Part shown: one piece after another, positions 1 to 8,061 of the stretch
How the letters are laid out: the number at the start of each line of letters is the position of its first letter
Numbering within the stretch: position 1 is the first letter of the stretch
Source: Pedobacter lusitanus
GTDB taxonomy: Bacteria; Bacteroidota; Bacteroidia; Sphingobacteriales; Sphingobacteriaceae
Assembly: GCF_040026395.1 (NCBI RefSeq)
Contig: NZ_CP157278.1
Span: 1,116,001 to 1,180,000, forward strand
Reading direction: 5' to 3'
DNA length: 64,000 nucleotides
Made by a program: the position numbers and the translations under genes
The notes under the pieces: generated by a model
Database searches by the model: none
What the model saw: only the letters and a program-made list of their open reading frames with translations
Told to the model about the DNA's origin: nothing

Positions 1-476
1 GCCAGACGATTACAGTCACCCTCAATATAATTCTCTAAAGTATAGTTGGCATTAAGCTGTGGATCAACGTTTAGTTTTTTCAGACCAGGAATCACAAACG
101 GATTTCTAAGATCCTTACTGATCTGCGCCGGTGCTGGCAATGACTGTGCCTTTGATGCAATTGTATTGGTATTGGACGGGCTGCTTGCAGCTATATATGG
201 AGTATTGCTTTTTGAAGGTTTATTATCTACAACGATGTTATATTCCAAACGTCCTTCATCTCCTAATTCCTGCTTTACTGTTTTACGTAAAAGACCTACA
301 TAGTGCTCTTCCAGCCACTCATAAAAAAACAAACTTGGTACCTGAACAGTTAAGACGTTACCTTCTAATTTTAATGCCGAGATCGGTTCGAACCAAGTCT
401 TATAACTTTGATTCGGGATGTTAGCCTTAATAGTTTGAAGTGAATTATTCCACACTGTTGTACAAGTATTCTGCAT
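1..476 (-). CDS. dnaA: DnaA, chromosomal replication initiator (3' part outside window)
   Basis: The first 158 codons of DnaA read leftward off the window edge. The product begins MQNTCTTVWNNSLQTI, and the segment with YKTWFEPI, FFYEWLEEHYVGLL and VKQELG is the typical domain I that recruits helicase. A low-complexity Ser/Ala/Pro linker (domain II, about residues 90-130) follows. The visible end, LNANYTLENYIEGDCNRLA, is the start of the AAA+ domain III, matching the LNxxYTFxNFxxGxxNRxA motif of the family. DnaA binds oriC and melts it. The ATG at 474-476 is the only sensible start. The gene is intact as far as seen and is cut only by the window boundary. Confidence 0.95.
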   Translation of the reverse strand, partial: MQNTCTTVWNNSLQTIKANIPNQSYKTWFEPISALKLEGNVLTVQVPSLFFYEWLEEHYVGLLRKTVKQELGDEGRLEYNIVVDNKPSKSNTPYIAASSPSNTNTIASKAQSLPAPAQISKDLRNPFVIPGLKKLNVDPQLNANYTLENYIEGDCNRL

Positions 477-637
477 AGTTTTTTTATTGTTATTGGTAAT
501 GTTAATGCCCCGGAAATAAGCTTCCTTCATTTTCGGGATTGCGAAGATCTAGAAAATTACCAACAAAAAAACATAAACTTATACCCAGTAGTAAGCTACT
601 AAAAAGCAATTATTTAGCTCTTTTTTTTTAGCCATAA

Positions 638-646
638 TGTGGATAA
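638..646 (-). promoter_or_regulatory. Perfect DnaA box
   Basis: The plus strand reads TGTGGATAA, the exact reverse complement of the consensus DnaA box TTATCCACA. It lies 162 bp upstream of the dnaA start codon, so it could serve replication initiation, dnaA autoregulation, or both. Confidence 0.6.
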
Positions 647-781
647 GTATGGGTTACCAACAGGTGTTGTTAACTAAAGAGCTGTTAATAACTTTACAGG
701 GTTATTAACTACTGGAAGCAGATAGTGGAAGACTGATAACTATCAACCAGTTATATCCTGTTCTAACCTATGTAAGTTACC

Positions 782-790
782 TGTTGATAA
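782..790 (-). promoter_or_regulatory. Near-consensus DnaA box
   Basis: The plus strand reads TGTTGATAA, i.e. TTATCAACA on the minus strand, one mismatch from TTATCCACA. It has the same orientation as the perfect box about 140 bp away. A lone single-mismatch match is weak; its support is the position upstream of dnaA. Confidence 0.35.
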
Positions 791-1053
791 ATTAAAAAGA
801 ATCAGAATATCAGATTTGCCTCAGCATATTTTTGATGGGAAGGTCAAAAAGCTAGAAAAAACTCCAATTATCTTTCGGCTTTTACCTCAGTGACGACAAC
901 CCTTCATCCAGCCGGATCTGCATACCTACTCCTATCCGGAATCTGATCAGGTTTTGCAGACATTATTCAGTTAACAAATTAAAATTGTGCAACGAGTATA
1001 GTTGCGAACCGGATTTTATCAATAAATTGGAAACTTAAATAAAAAACCGGCAT

Positions 1054-1812
1054 ATGTATCCATCAGGTGAAGCTCTTATTATACTATTATTAGCAATTGG
1101 CGCAGCAGGTATACTGCTTTTAGGTCTTTTGCTTTCTATTGTGGTTTTCTTTAAAAAAAAGACAGCTATTGAAATCATTGCATGGATCTGCAGTGGACTA
1201 TCATTGGCTCTGTATCTTACTTTTCTGCATTTTGGACTTTCCAGCGAGTTTCGATGGTCCGATCTCTTTCTCCTGATCGTCATACTTACTTTCTTTTTAT
1301 TGCTTCAATACAGATCAGCATTTGCGCAGGGAGCTAAACTTAAAATCGTATTAATCTTCAGAACGGTTCTCATTCTGATGACTTTTGCCACTGTATGCAA
1401 GGCAATAATCAATCTGCTGATTACAGCTAATCTGATAGATCCTTCAAAGGGCGGTATGGTGCAGACTTTCTATACCTTGCAAAGTGTAATATTCTGGTGT
1501 ATCATGACAGCTTCGGGCATCTGGTATTTATATAAGATAAACCCACCCCTGGTCAAAAGTGAAATCTTTAAAACTGCAGTATTTTTTAGCTGGCCGGTAT
1601 TTTTCCTGGTAGTCACACTGGGTATGCTACTCTTTTATATGGAATACACGAATATGAACCGGGGAATAACTATTTCGATGCTTTTTAATCGAAAGTTTTT
1701 AATCAGCCAGCTGGGTTTCCTGATTTTCGGCTGTGCGATTTCTGCCATTATAGCCACCTCAATCTACTATTATTTTAAAACTACTAAAGATAAAAACATA
1801 ACAACCGTCTGA
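1054..1812 (+). CDS. Hypothetical multi-pass inner membrane protein
   Basis: This 252-residue protein is not recognised as a member of any named family. It is strongly hydrophobic, with about seven predicted membrane segments at roughly residues 6-33, 38-58, 68-88, 97-125, 135-155, 173-197 and 215-240, linked by short basic loops such as FFKKKTA. No catalytic or ligand motif stands out. It ends 21 bp before an SRPBCC-fold gene on the same strand, so the two may be cotranscribed. The start ATG at 1054 gives a reasonable first membrane helix. It is read as a real gene because of its length, helix pattern and intact frame; its function is unknown. Confidence 0.7.
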   Translation: MYPSGEALIILLLAIGAAGILLLGLLLSIVVFFKKKTAIEIIAWICSGLSLALYLTFLHFGLSSEFRWSDLFLLIVILTFFLLLQYRSAFAQGAKLKIVLIFRTVLILMTFATVCKAIINLLITANLIDPSKGGMVQTFYTLQSVIFWCIMTASGIWYLYKINPPLVKSEIFKTAVFFSWPVFFLVVTLGMLLFYMEYTNMNRGITISMLFNRKFLISQLGFLIFGCAISAIIATSIYYYFKTTKDKNITTV

Positions 1813-1833
1813 TCAGTAAATCAATTACAAATT

Positions 1834-2262
1834 ATGGAAACTGTAAACAACACCTCTGTCACAATAGAAACCACAGTTAACGCACCAATAGAAAAAGTAT
1901 GGGAATCATGGAATAAACCTGAGCATATCACTAAATGGAGCCATGCATCTGATGACTGGCACACCACTTACGCAGATAATGACCTGCGTAAAGATGGAAA
2001 ATTCAAAACTACGATGGCTGCAAAAGACGGAAGTTTAAGTTTTGATTTTGAAGGTGTATATACCAGTGTAATTGAACAGGAACTTATTGCCTATACCATG
2101 GGTGATGGCAGAAAAGTAAAAATTTCCTTCGTTAGTAACGGAGACGGAACACAGGTTATAGAGACATTCGATCCTGAAAGCACGAACCCTGTTGAAATGC
2201 AACGTGGAGGATGGCAGGCAATTCTGGATAATTTCAAAAAATATACTGAAGCTAATCTTTAA
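1834..2262 (+). CDS. SRPBCC (AHSA1-like) domain protein
   Basis: This 142-residue single-domain protein begins with the typical edge strand and helix (VTIETTVNAPIEKVWESW) followed by WSHASDDWHTT. It ends in a long helix, GGWQAILDNFKKYTEANL, as in Activator-of-Hsp90-ATPase-like START-fold proteins. Members of this family bind hydrophobic ligands or act as stress proteins; which applies here cannot be told. It lies 21 bp downstream of the membrane protein on the same strand and converges on the TPR gene, with a hairpin between them. The length matches the family (about 140-160 residues). Confidence 0.85.
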   Translation: METVNNTSVTIETTVNAPIEKVWESWNKPEHITKWSHASDDWHTTYADNDLRKDGKFKTTMAAKDGSLSFDFEGVYTSVIEQELIAYTMGDGRKVKISFVSNGDGTQVIETFDPESTNPVEMQRGGWQAILDNFKKYTEANL

Positions 2263-2272
2263 TATGGTTATC

Positions 2273-2310
2273 TATTCTTAAAGGCCGTTAAACAGCGACC
2301 TTTAAGAATA
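2273..2310. terminator. Bidirectional hairpin terminator between convergent genes
   Basis: TATTCTTAAAGG at 2273-2284 pairs perfectly with CCTTTAAGAATA at 2299-2310, giving a 12-bp stem and 14-nt loop. The outer bases provide A/T tracts on both sides. The right arm overlaps the last codons of the minus-strand TPR gene, so the terminator is partly coding. Confidence 0.7.
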
Positions 2311-3316
2311 AATCTTTACCTGAAGCAATTCTGACCGGTTTTCCGAGGAAGTCTTTCAAATGGGCTTCAGCATATTGCTGAATTTGCGCAATAGCCAGAG
2401 ATGTACGCTCTTTGTCATCCTTGTTAAGATAGAAAATAACCTGTTCCAGAAGATTTGCTTTAAAATGATCATAAGCAGCAGAAATTTCTGTGTCTCCAAA
2501 AAAAGCTTTCAGATTCTCAAAATAAACTTCTTCAGGATCATTGAAATAAGAAGCTTTCACGTACATCCAGTTATGTGCTATCGCCCTGTTATAAAGGTCT
2601 GCCGGCATATCGGCCAGTAGTGGCTGAAAAATATGGGTATTAAAATAAACATTATCGTATTCGCCGGTATACATTAATGCACTATTTAGCGATGCCAGCT
2701 GATTAAATACAGAATCCATCGCATTCTCCTGTACCAGAGCCACAGCCCTGATCAGTTCATGGTTCCAGTCTTCAATAATCAATCCTTCTGCATGCCCTGA
2801 ATAAATAAAAGTGATAATATTTTTAATCAGGTTATTAGCCTTTTCCAGATCTCCCATCTTTTGATAGATACGGGATATATTCTGAATCTGCTCAATTCTC
2901 CTGAAAATAAGAATCGGATACCCGTTACGTTCCAGTTCAGCACTTAGTAACAATCCTTCTTTCATTAAAGCTATTGCTTCTTCCCAGCGTGCTACTTTGT
3001 AATAATAATTCCCCCAGGCAGAAAGTTTAAACAGTTTAGGTAAAACATGACTTTCGGGAATAGTATCAAACAACCCGTCAGCCATTTCAAAAAGCCTGTC
3101 TGCTTCTTTAAAATCATTTTTCCGGCAAGCAACAACAGCATCCAGATAAATGTCAATACAGTGATGTATCTGTGGCCCGGTAATCGTGTTTTCATTATCC
3201 TGTTTGCCTAATAAAAAGCTGAATACGCCGTTATATTCGGCTGGTGCTTTACTACCTGACTTGTCCTCAGGACTAATGTTCTGCAAAAAATCGATAAAAT
3301 CATTTAGTGTTTCCAT
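2288..3316 (-). CDS. TPR-like helical protein of the lanthipeptide export operon
   Basis: This 342-residue soluble protein has no signal peptide. It is built of helical pairs resembling tetratricopeptide repeats, for example the segments with DAVVACRKNDFKEADRLFE, WGNYYYKVARWEEAIALMKE and ISRIYQKMGDLEKANNLIK (about residues 55-190). The C-terminal third is helical but not clearly TPR. TPR folds mediate protein contacts. It lies 5 bp downstream of the C39 ABC exporter on the same strand, so it is almost certainly cotranslated with it. An adaptor or chaperone role in peptide export is inferred only from that position. No enzyme motif was seen. Confidence 0.75.
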   Translation of the reverse strand: METLNDFIDFLQNISPEDKSGSKAPAEYNGVFSFLLGKQDNENTITGPQIHHCIDIYLDAVVACRKNDFKEADRLFEMADGLFDTIPESHVLPKLFKLSAWGNYYYKVARWEEAIALMKEGLLLSAELERNGYPILIFRRIEQIQNISRIYQKMGDLEKANNLIKNIITFIYSGHAEGLIIEDWNHELIRAVALVQENAMDSVFNQLASLNSALMYTGEYDNVYFNTHIFQPLLADMPADLYNRAIAHNWMYVKASYFNDPEEVYFENLKAFFGDTEISAAYDHFKANLLEQVIFYLNKDDKERTSLAIAQIQQYAEAHLKDFLGKPVRIASGKDLFLKVAV

Positions 3317-3321
3317 AATTT

Positions 3322-5532
3322 TTAATTTCCTAGTTCCAATTGATTCTTAATTAATTTGTAGTAATATCCCCGCTGTGCAACAAGTTCAGCATGTGTACCC
3401 TGCTCGGCTACCCCGCCATTATCCAGAACAATTATATTATCGGCATTCTTCACTGTACTCAGACGATGGGCAACAATCACCACTGTTTTTCCCTCCAAAA
3501 AGGTATTTAAACGTTCAATGATGATCTTTTCATTTGAAGCATCCAAAGCGCTTGTAGCCTCATCAAGAAAAATATATTCAGGGTTTTTATAAACCATACG
3601 GGCAATCAATATTCTTTGTTTCTGTCCGCCGCTGATCCCTTTTCCATCTTCACCAATTTTAGTTTGAAAACCCAGAGGCTGACTCGAAATGTATTGCTGA
3701 AGATTAGCTATATGGATAGCCCGCTGTAAACTTTCCAGACTCAGATTCTCTTTGTTCAGCGCTATATTATTTGCTATAGTATCAGAAAATATAAAGCCAT
3801 CCTGCAATACAACTCCACAATGCTGTCTCCAGAAATCAGGACTCATATTTTCAAAAGAATTGCTTTCCATGATGATCTCTCCGTCGGTTGGTTTGCAGAT
3901 TCTCAGCATTAATTTCAATAATGTGGTCTTTCCGCTTCCGCTGGCCCCGACAATGGCAGTTGTTTTACCGGATTCTATTGTCAGATTCAATCTGTCGATA
4001 GTCACCTTATTTCCTGCCCCGGGGTATACAAAACTTACCTCTTTAAAAATTAAGCTCCGGTTTACAGGAAGTCTGTTAATATAGTTGTACTGCGTATCCT
4101 CTTCTTCTTCCAGCGCCTGTATCTGCCCCAGACGCTCCATACTGATTTTTGCCTCCTGATAAGTTTGTATAAATGAAGCCAGCTGCGCAATAGGATTATT
4201 CATCTGTCCAACTATAAACTGTATAGCCATCATATCTCCAAGGGTCATCTCATTTTTGATAACCAGCCTGGCTGCAAGAAACAGGATAAATATATTTTTA
4301 GCCTGATTGATAAAAGCTGACCCGATTTGCTGATACTGACTTAAGGATAATGTCTGTATGTTAAACCTGAACAATCTGGCCTGCAGCTCTTCCCATTCCC
4401 AGATCTTTTGTGTTCCGCAATTGTTAATTTTGATTTCGCAGATTCCGTTAAGCAATTCCATTGTCTTAGACCTGTTCTGAGAAGTGATATCGAACCGCTT
4501 AAAGTCCAGTTTTTCTCTCCGGGCAAGAAAAAGTGAAAGCCATCCGAAATACATCAGGCTTCCACTAATAAACACACCACAAATGACTGGATTATATGCA
4601 AATAGCACGAAACTAAATACTATGAAGGTTATGATTGAAAAAAGCGTATTCAAAGAAGCTCCGCTTAACAGATTCTCTATTCTTTTATGATCCTCTATAC
4701 GCTGTAAAATATCCCCGTTTAATTTACTGTCAAAGAAAGTCAGCGGCAAACGGAATAACTTATGCAAAAATGCCGACAGCACCTCAACATTAACTCTGGA
4801 AGTAATATGCAGCACAATCCAGCCTCTGATAAATTCAACTGATGTCTGCCCCAGCACAATAAACAATTGTCCCAGTAGAATGGCATAAATAATATTCAGA
4901 TTCTGCCCCTTCACCCCCATATCCACAAGGGCTTTGGTAAGAAAGGGTAAAATAAGCTGAATTAATGCACCGGCCAGCAATCCTGCAAACAATTGCCTGA
5001 TCAATGCTTTATATTGCATCAGGTGTTTCAAAAGATATCCTATACCATTAACGACAACCTTTTTATCATCTTCCAGATCATAAAAAGTTGTGGTGGGCTT
5101 AAGTAATAAAACAATACCGGCAGGTTCATTCTGGATCTGCGTATATGCCCAGTTATTTAAGAATTCATCCTTTGAATAGGATTGCAAACCACTTCCCGGA
5201 TCAGAAACATAAACCTTTTTCTTGCTCATTTTGTATAAAACGACAAAATGATTTTTCCGCCAGTGAATAATACAAGGCAAAACAGGTCTCCCCTGTAATT
5301 TCTCGTAAGTCATATTCCCCCCTACAGTATGTAATCCAAGGTTTTCCGCAGCTCTGCTTATCCCTAACAATGATACTCCTGTTTTCCCGATCTCGCTTAA
5401 CCTGCGGATTTTTTCCAGGTCAAAAAACTTCCCGTAAAACTTGCTGATTATCTTTAAACACGTAGGCCCGCAATCCATCATGTCATGCTGTTTGTAATGA
5501 GGAAAACGCAGCGCTTTTACTTGGTCTATCAT
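3322..5532 (-). CDS. C39-peptidase-containing ABC transporter (bacteriocin exporter)
   Basis: This 736-residue inner-membrane exporter fuses leader peptidase and transporter. Residues 10-135 form a C39 papain-like domain with Cys21 (in DCGPTCL), His95 (NHFVVLY) and Asp111 (SDPGSG), all intact. Six membrane helices follow (about 165-450). The ATPase carries Walker A GASGSGKTT, signature ISGGQKQR, and Walker B YIFLDEATSALD. Such proteins cut double-glycine leaders while exporting the peptide. The lanA products in this window end their leaders in GG, so they are the obvious substrates. The gene is divergent from the LytS kinase gene and is followed 5 bp later by the TPR gene. No full-length HlyD partner is encoded nearby, only a miniature one at 7558-8061. 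Confidence 0.95.
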   Translation of the reverse strand: MIDQVKALRFPHYKQHDMMDCGPTCLKIISKFYGKFFDLEKIRRLSEIGKTGVSLLGISRAAENLGLHTVGGNMTYEKLQGRPVLPCIIHWRKNHFVVLYKMSKKKVYVSDPGSGLQSYSKDEFLNNWAYTQIQNEPAGIVLLLKPTTTFYDLEDDKKVVVNGIGYLLKHLMQYKALIRQLFAGLLAGALIQLILPFLTKALVDMGVKGQNLNIIYAILLGQLFIVLGQTSVEFIRGWIVLHITSRVNVEVLSAFLHKLFRLPLTFFDSKLNGDILQRIEDHKRIENLLSGASLNTLFSIITFIVFSFVLFAYNPVICGVFISGSLMYFGWLSLFLARREKLDFKRFDITSQNRSKTMELLNGICEIKINNCGTQKIWEWEELQARLFRFNIQTLSLSQYQQIGSAFINQAKNIFILFLAARLVIKNEMTLGDMMAIQFIVGQMNNPIAQLASFIQTYQEAKISMERLGQIQALEEEEDTQYNYINRLPVNRSLIFKEVSFVYPGAGNKVTIDRLNLTIESGKTTAIVGASGSGKTTLLKLMLRICKPTDGEIIMESNSFENMSPDFWRQHCGVVLQDGFIFSDTIANNIALNKENLSLESLQRAIHIANLQQYISSQPLGFQTKIGEDGKGISGGQKQRILIARMVYKNPEYIFLDEATSALDASNEKIIIERLNTFLEGKTVVIVAHRLSTVKNADNIIVLDNGGVAEQGTHAELVAQRGYYYKLIKNQLELGN

Positions 5533-5679
5533 TATTTTATATATTAATAGTGTAAGAATATTATATCCAGACGATAATAAAACTTCGTTTGTATTACAAA
5601 TAAAAGGAGTACTTTAGAAGTGCAGAATTAAATTCGACAAACCCATTACTTTTAATGACCAAAAGCAATTAACGCTACA
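5533..5679. promoter_or_regulatory. Divergent promoter region, exporter / LytS kinase
   Basis: These 147 bp must hold the promoters of both the exporter operon (-) and the sensor-regulator operon (+). A small palindrome, TTTGTA-T-TACAAA, lies at 5588-5600. Its placement suits an operator, but LytTR regulators usually bind direct repeats, so it is only noted. No clear TAnnTTTG -7 box was found in either direction. Confidence 0.4.
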
Positions 5680-6783
5680 ATGAGGCTAAATAATTATACC
5701 CCATGGATCTCAAAAATAGACTGGAATAAACAATATTCTACCCGTACAAGAATCCTCTTTCATTTACTGATGTGGACTCTTCTCTCTATTTTGTACTTCA
5801 ATGGATATAACAGATATGACAAACAACTTGGCTGGCTGTTTGTCATCAAAGACCTGACCTGCATCATGATCATTTTTTATGCAGCCTCATATTATGTACT
5901 TCCCAGGTTATTATTTAAAGGCAAAGTTGTACTAACACTCATTGCAGGAGTACTCTCTTACCTGCTGTATGGAAGTTTAACTTATCTGCTCTGTGTAATT
6001 CTCAATGCAAATTTCGAACAAAGCCCGCGGTTACATAACTATGTGGTGGTGGTTCTGGATCATAAGATTACCGGTATTTTCACCTGGTGGGCCGTTTCAT
6101 TTTATCTGCTTGATTTTCTTTACCTGGTTACCCCGCCACTGGCACTAAAACTTATCAAACTGATTACTGACCAGAGTAATAAACGTATCATACTGGAAAG
6201 AGACAATCTGAACCTGGAGATAAATTTCCTGAAAGCACAGATAAATCCCCATTTTTTATTCAATACACTGAATAATATTTATAGAATGGTTAACAAACAG
6301 GACCCTAAAACAGGTCCTATGGTCCTGCATTTTGCGGATCTGATGAGATATACTTTATATGAATCCAACGTGGACAGAATATTATTATCCAGAGAAGTCG
6401 AATTTATTAATGATTACCTGGAACTGGAACGCATCAGATATGGGAAAGATGTAAGCATTAAAACACATTTTAAAGAAGATTTCGGCCGGATGATGGTTGT
6501 GCCTTTAATTCTCTTTCCATTTATTGAAAATGCTTTTAAACACGGGATTGATGCAACTATAGAATCATCATGGATAGAAATATTACTTGAAGTGAAGGAA
6601 AACATTCTCCATTTTGAAGTAAACAATAGTGTCGGTAATGGCTACCCAACTGAAGAATTTGGTGGTGTTGGCGTTGCCAACGTCAAAAAACGTCTGAATA
6701 TTCACTATGCTAATAAATTTAAACTGACAAACCGGGCAGAAGACGGCGTGTATAGCGTAAATCTTCAGCTTGTATTGAATTAA
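5680..6783 (+). CDS. LytS-family sensor histidine kinase
   Basis: This 367-residue kinase has an N-terminal membrane module of four helices (about residues 25-45, 55-77, 82-108 and 130-155). The His_kinase domain (PF06580 type) contains the phospho-acceptor His191 in QINPHFLFNTLNN. The ATP-binding domain has an N-box at PFIENAFKHG (280-289) and a G-box at GVGVANVKKRL (329-339). There is no large extracellular domain, so the signal is probably sensed in the membrane. The gene is followed 62 bp later by a LytTR response regulator, its likely partner. The pair is nested between the two halves of the lanthipeptide locus, which suggests it controls peptide production or export. Confidence 0.93.
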   Translation: MRLNNYTPWISKIDWNKQYSTRTRILFHLLMWTLLSILYFNGYNRYDKQLGWLFVIKDLTCIMIIFYAASYYVLPRLLFKGKVVLTLIAGVLSYLLYGSLTYLLCVILNANFEQSPRLHNYVVVVLDHKITGIFTWWAVSFYLLDFLYLVTPPLALKLIKLITDQSNKRIILERDNLNLEINFLKAQINPHFLFNTLNNIYRMVNKQDPKTGPMVLHFADLMRYTLYESNVDRILLSREVEFINDYLELERIRYGKDVSIKTHFKEDFGRMMVVPLILFPFIENAFKHGIDATIESSWIEILLEVKENILHFEVNNSVGNGYPTEEFGGVGVANVKKRLNIHYANKFKLTNRAEDGVYSVNLQLVLN

Positions 6784-6845
6784 TGATATTGATATTCTTA
6801 CAGGAATACCATATATTGTAACCACACCTAACCTCTTAAACACAA

Positions 6846-7556
6846 ATGACTATTAAATGCCTGATCATAGACGATGAGCCTCTGGCAAGGGAAACCATTG
6901 AGGATTATATCAGTAAAATACCAAATCTTGAATTGATTGCAAGTTGCAAGCATGTTTTTGATGCCCTGGAGCACCTGCAAAATGATACAGTAGATCTGCT
7001 GTTCTCAGACATCCACATGCCTGAAGTAAATGGAATTGATTTTATCAGATCTTTACAAAACCCACCTTACGTAATTTTTATCTCCGCTTATCCAAACTAT
7101 GCCGTTGACGGATTTGATCTGGATGCCCTGGATTATATAGTTAAACCCTTTCCTTTCGAACGGCTCCTCAGAGCTGTTAATAAAGCATCCAAAATAATTT
7201 ATCAGAAAGGTAAAACTACCGATACTCCAAAAAATCAACATCTTTTTGTCAAAGACGGTCATAAATTACACCGGGTAATGTTTGATGAGATTTGTTATGT
7301 AGAAGGAATGAAAGACTATGTGAAGCTGGTTCTCAAAGACCGGACAATCGTAACTCACCTTACGATGAAACGGGTTGAAGACCAGCTGCCTGAAGACAAA
7401 TTTATCAGAATACAAAAATCTTTTATTATCAAAAAAGACGAGATCAAGTCATTCAATGGAAACGAAATTGATTTATATACTCTGAAGGAAAAAATCCCTA
7501 TTGGAAAACTTTATAAGGAAGCATTGCTAAAACATTTTGGCCTTAACATGGATTAG
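6846..7556 (+). CDS. LytTR-family response regulator
   Basis: This 236-residue regulator has a receiver domain (residues 3-118) with the acidic pair in IIDDEPLA, phospho-acceptor Asp55 in LLFSDIHMPE, and a lysine in the YIVKPF motif. It ends in a LytTR DNA-binding domain (about 135-232, including FVKDGHKL, ICYVEGMKDYVKL, FIRIQKSFIIK and IPIGKLY). LytTR proteins bind direct repeats upstream of target promoters and often control bacteriocin genes. The cognate kinase lies directly upstream. The gene ends one base from the convergent mini-HlyD gene with no terminator between them, so antisense overlap of transcripts is likely. Confidence 0.95.
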   Translation: MTIKCLIIDDEPLARETIEDYISKIPNLELIASCKHVFDALEHLQNDTVDLLFSDIHMPEVNGIDFIRSLQNPPYVIFISAYPNYAVDGFDLDALDYIVKPFPFERLLRAVNKASKIIYQKGKTTDTPKNQHLFVKDGHKLHRVMFDEICYVEGMKDYVKLVLKDRTIVTHLTMKRVEDQLPEDKFIRIQKSFIIKKDEIKSFNGNEIDLYTLKEKIPIGKLYKEALLKHFGLNMD

Positions 7557-7557
7557 T

Positions 7558-8061
7558 TTATTCCATTAATGATTTAAGCAGCGTTCTCTTTTCACTTTCA
7601 AAAATAAGCGTTCCGCCAATGGATTCTATTTCCGGTAATTTACCTGCCAGAAATTCTGCAGATTTTTGATCCAGCTTAACAGTATAAGATATTTTGCCGT
7701 TTTTTATGGGAGGAATGATCTTCAGTAACCTCCCTTTTAAACTTATTTTATCCTGTGAGCTATTATCCAATGGAATTTCGATCTGAACAACACCTGCTTT
7801 TTTTAAACCGTCAAGCTGGCCGGCATCCAGCATACCTTTTACCAGGTACTCAGGAGTGTGTTTAGCAGCATCAGCAGTCAGCTGACCATATAACACGACG
7901 GGCAGGATATGCTCCTTGGGTATAACAATCAGTGCTGAACTTATTACAAAACTGGTAATAATAAACAGAAGGATGGTACCTCCTACACGATTAACCCAAT
8001 GTGGCGGATTACCAATTATCTCATTGATTTCTGCTGAAAAATGGGGACGGTCTATGATCAT
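7558..8061 (-). CDS. Miniature HlyD-like membrane fusion protein
   Basis: This 167-residue protein starts like Bacteroidota HlyD adaptors: a segment ending in EINEIIGNPPHWVNRVG, then one membrane helix (about residues 27-48). It also ends like them, with a strand-rich part containing LKGRLLKIIPP and YTVKLD and the tail GGTLIFESEKRTLLKSLME. What normally lies between, the lipoyl/barrel-sandwich and the long coiled coil, is almost wholly missing; full-length relatives are about 400 residues. The start overlaps the LanB stop by 4 bp, so the two are translationally coupled. It may be an adaptor for the C39 exporter. The family call rests on the terminal motifs and is moderately secure. Confidence 0.65.
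   Translation of the reverse strand: MIIDRPHFSAEINEIIGNPPHWVNRVGGTILLFIITSFVISSALIVIPKEHILPVVLYGQLTADAAKHTPEYLVKGMLDAGQLDGLKKAGVVQIEIPLDNSSQDKISLKGRLLKIIPPIKNGKISYTVKLDQKSAEFLAGKLPEIESIGGTLIFESEKRTLLKSLME

Larger units (their letters stand above)
477..1053. other. Gene-free region upstream of dnaA, candidate oriC
   Basis: This 577-bp stretch lies between the divergent dnaA and a membrane-protein gene and holds no convincing reading frame. It contains one perfect DnaA box (638-646), one single-mismatch box (782-790), and looser box-like words such as TGTTGTTAA near 665 and TGTTAATAA near 684. AT-rich runs at about 545-630 could serve as an unwinding element. Origins next to dnaA are common in bacteria. 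That this is the origin is inferred; a GC-skew switch was not computed. Confidence 0.5.

Noticed and set aside
5588..5600. TTTGTA-T-TACAAA palindrome as LytTR operator
   Set aside because: LytTR proteins bind imperfect direct repeats; a single AT-rich palindrome in an AT-rich gap is not strong support.
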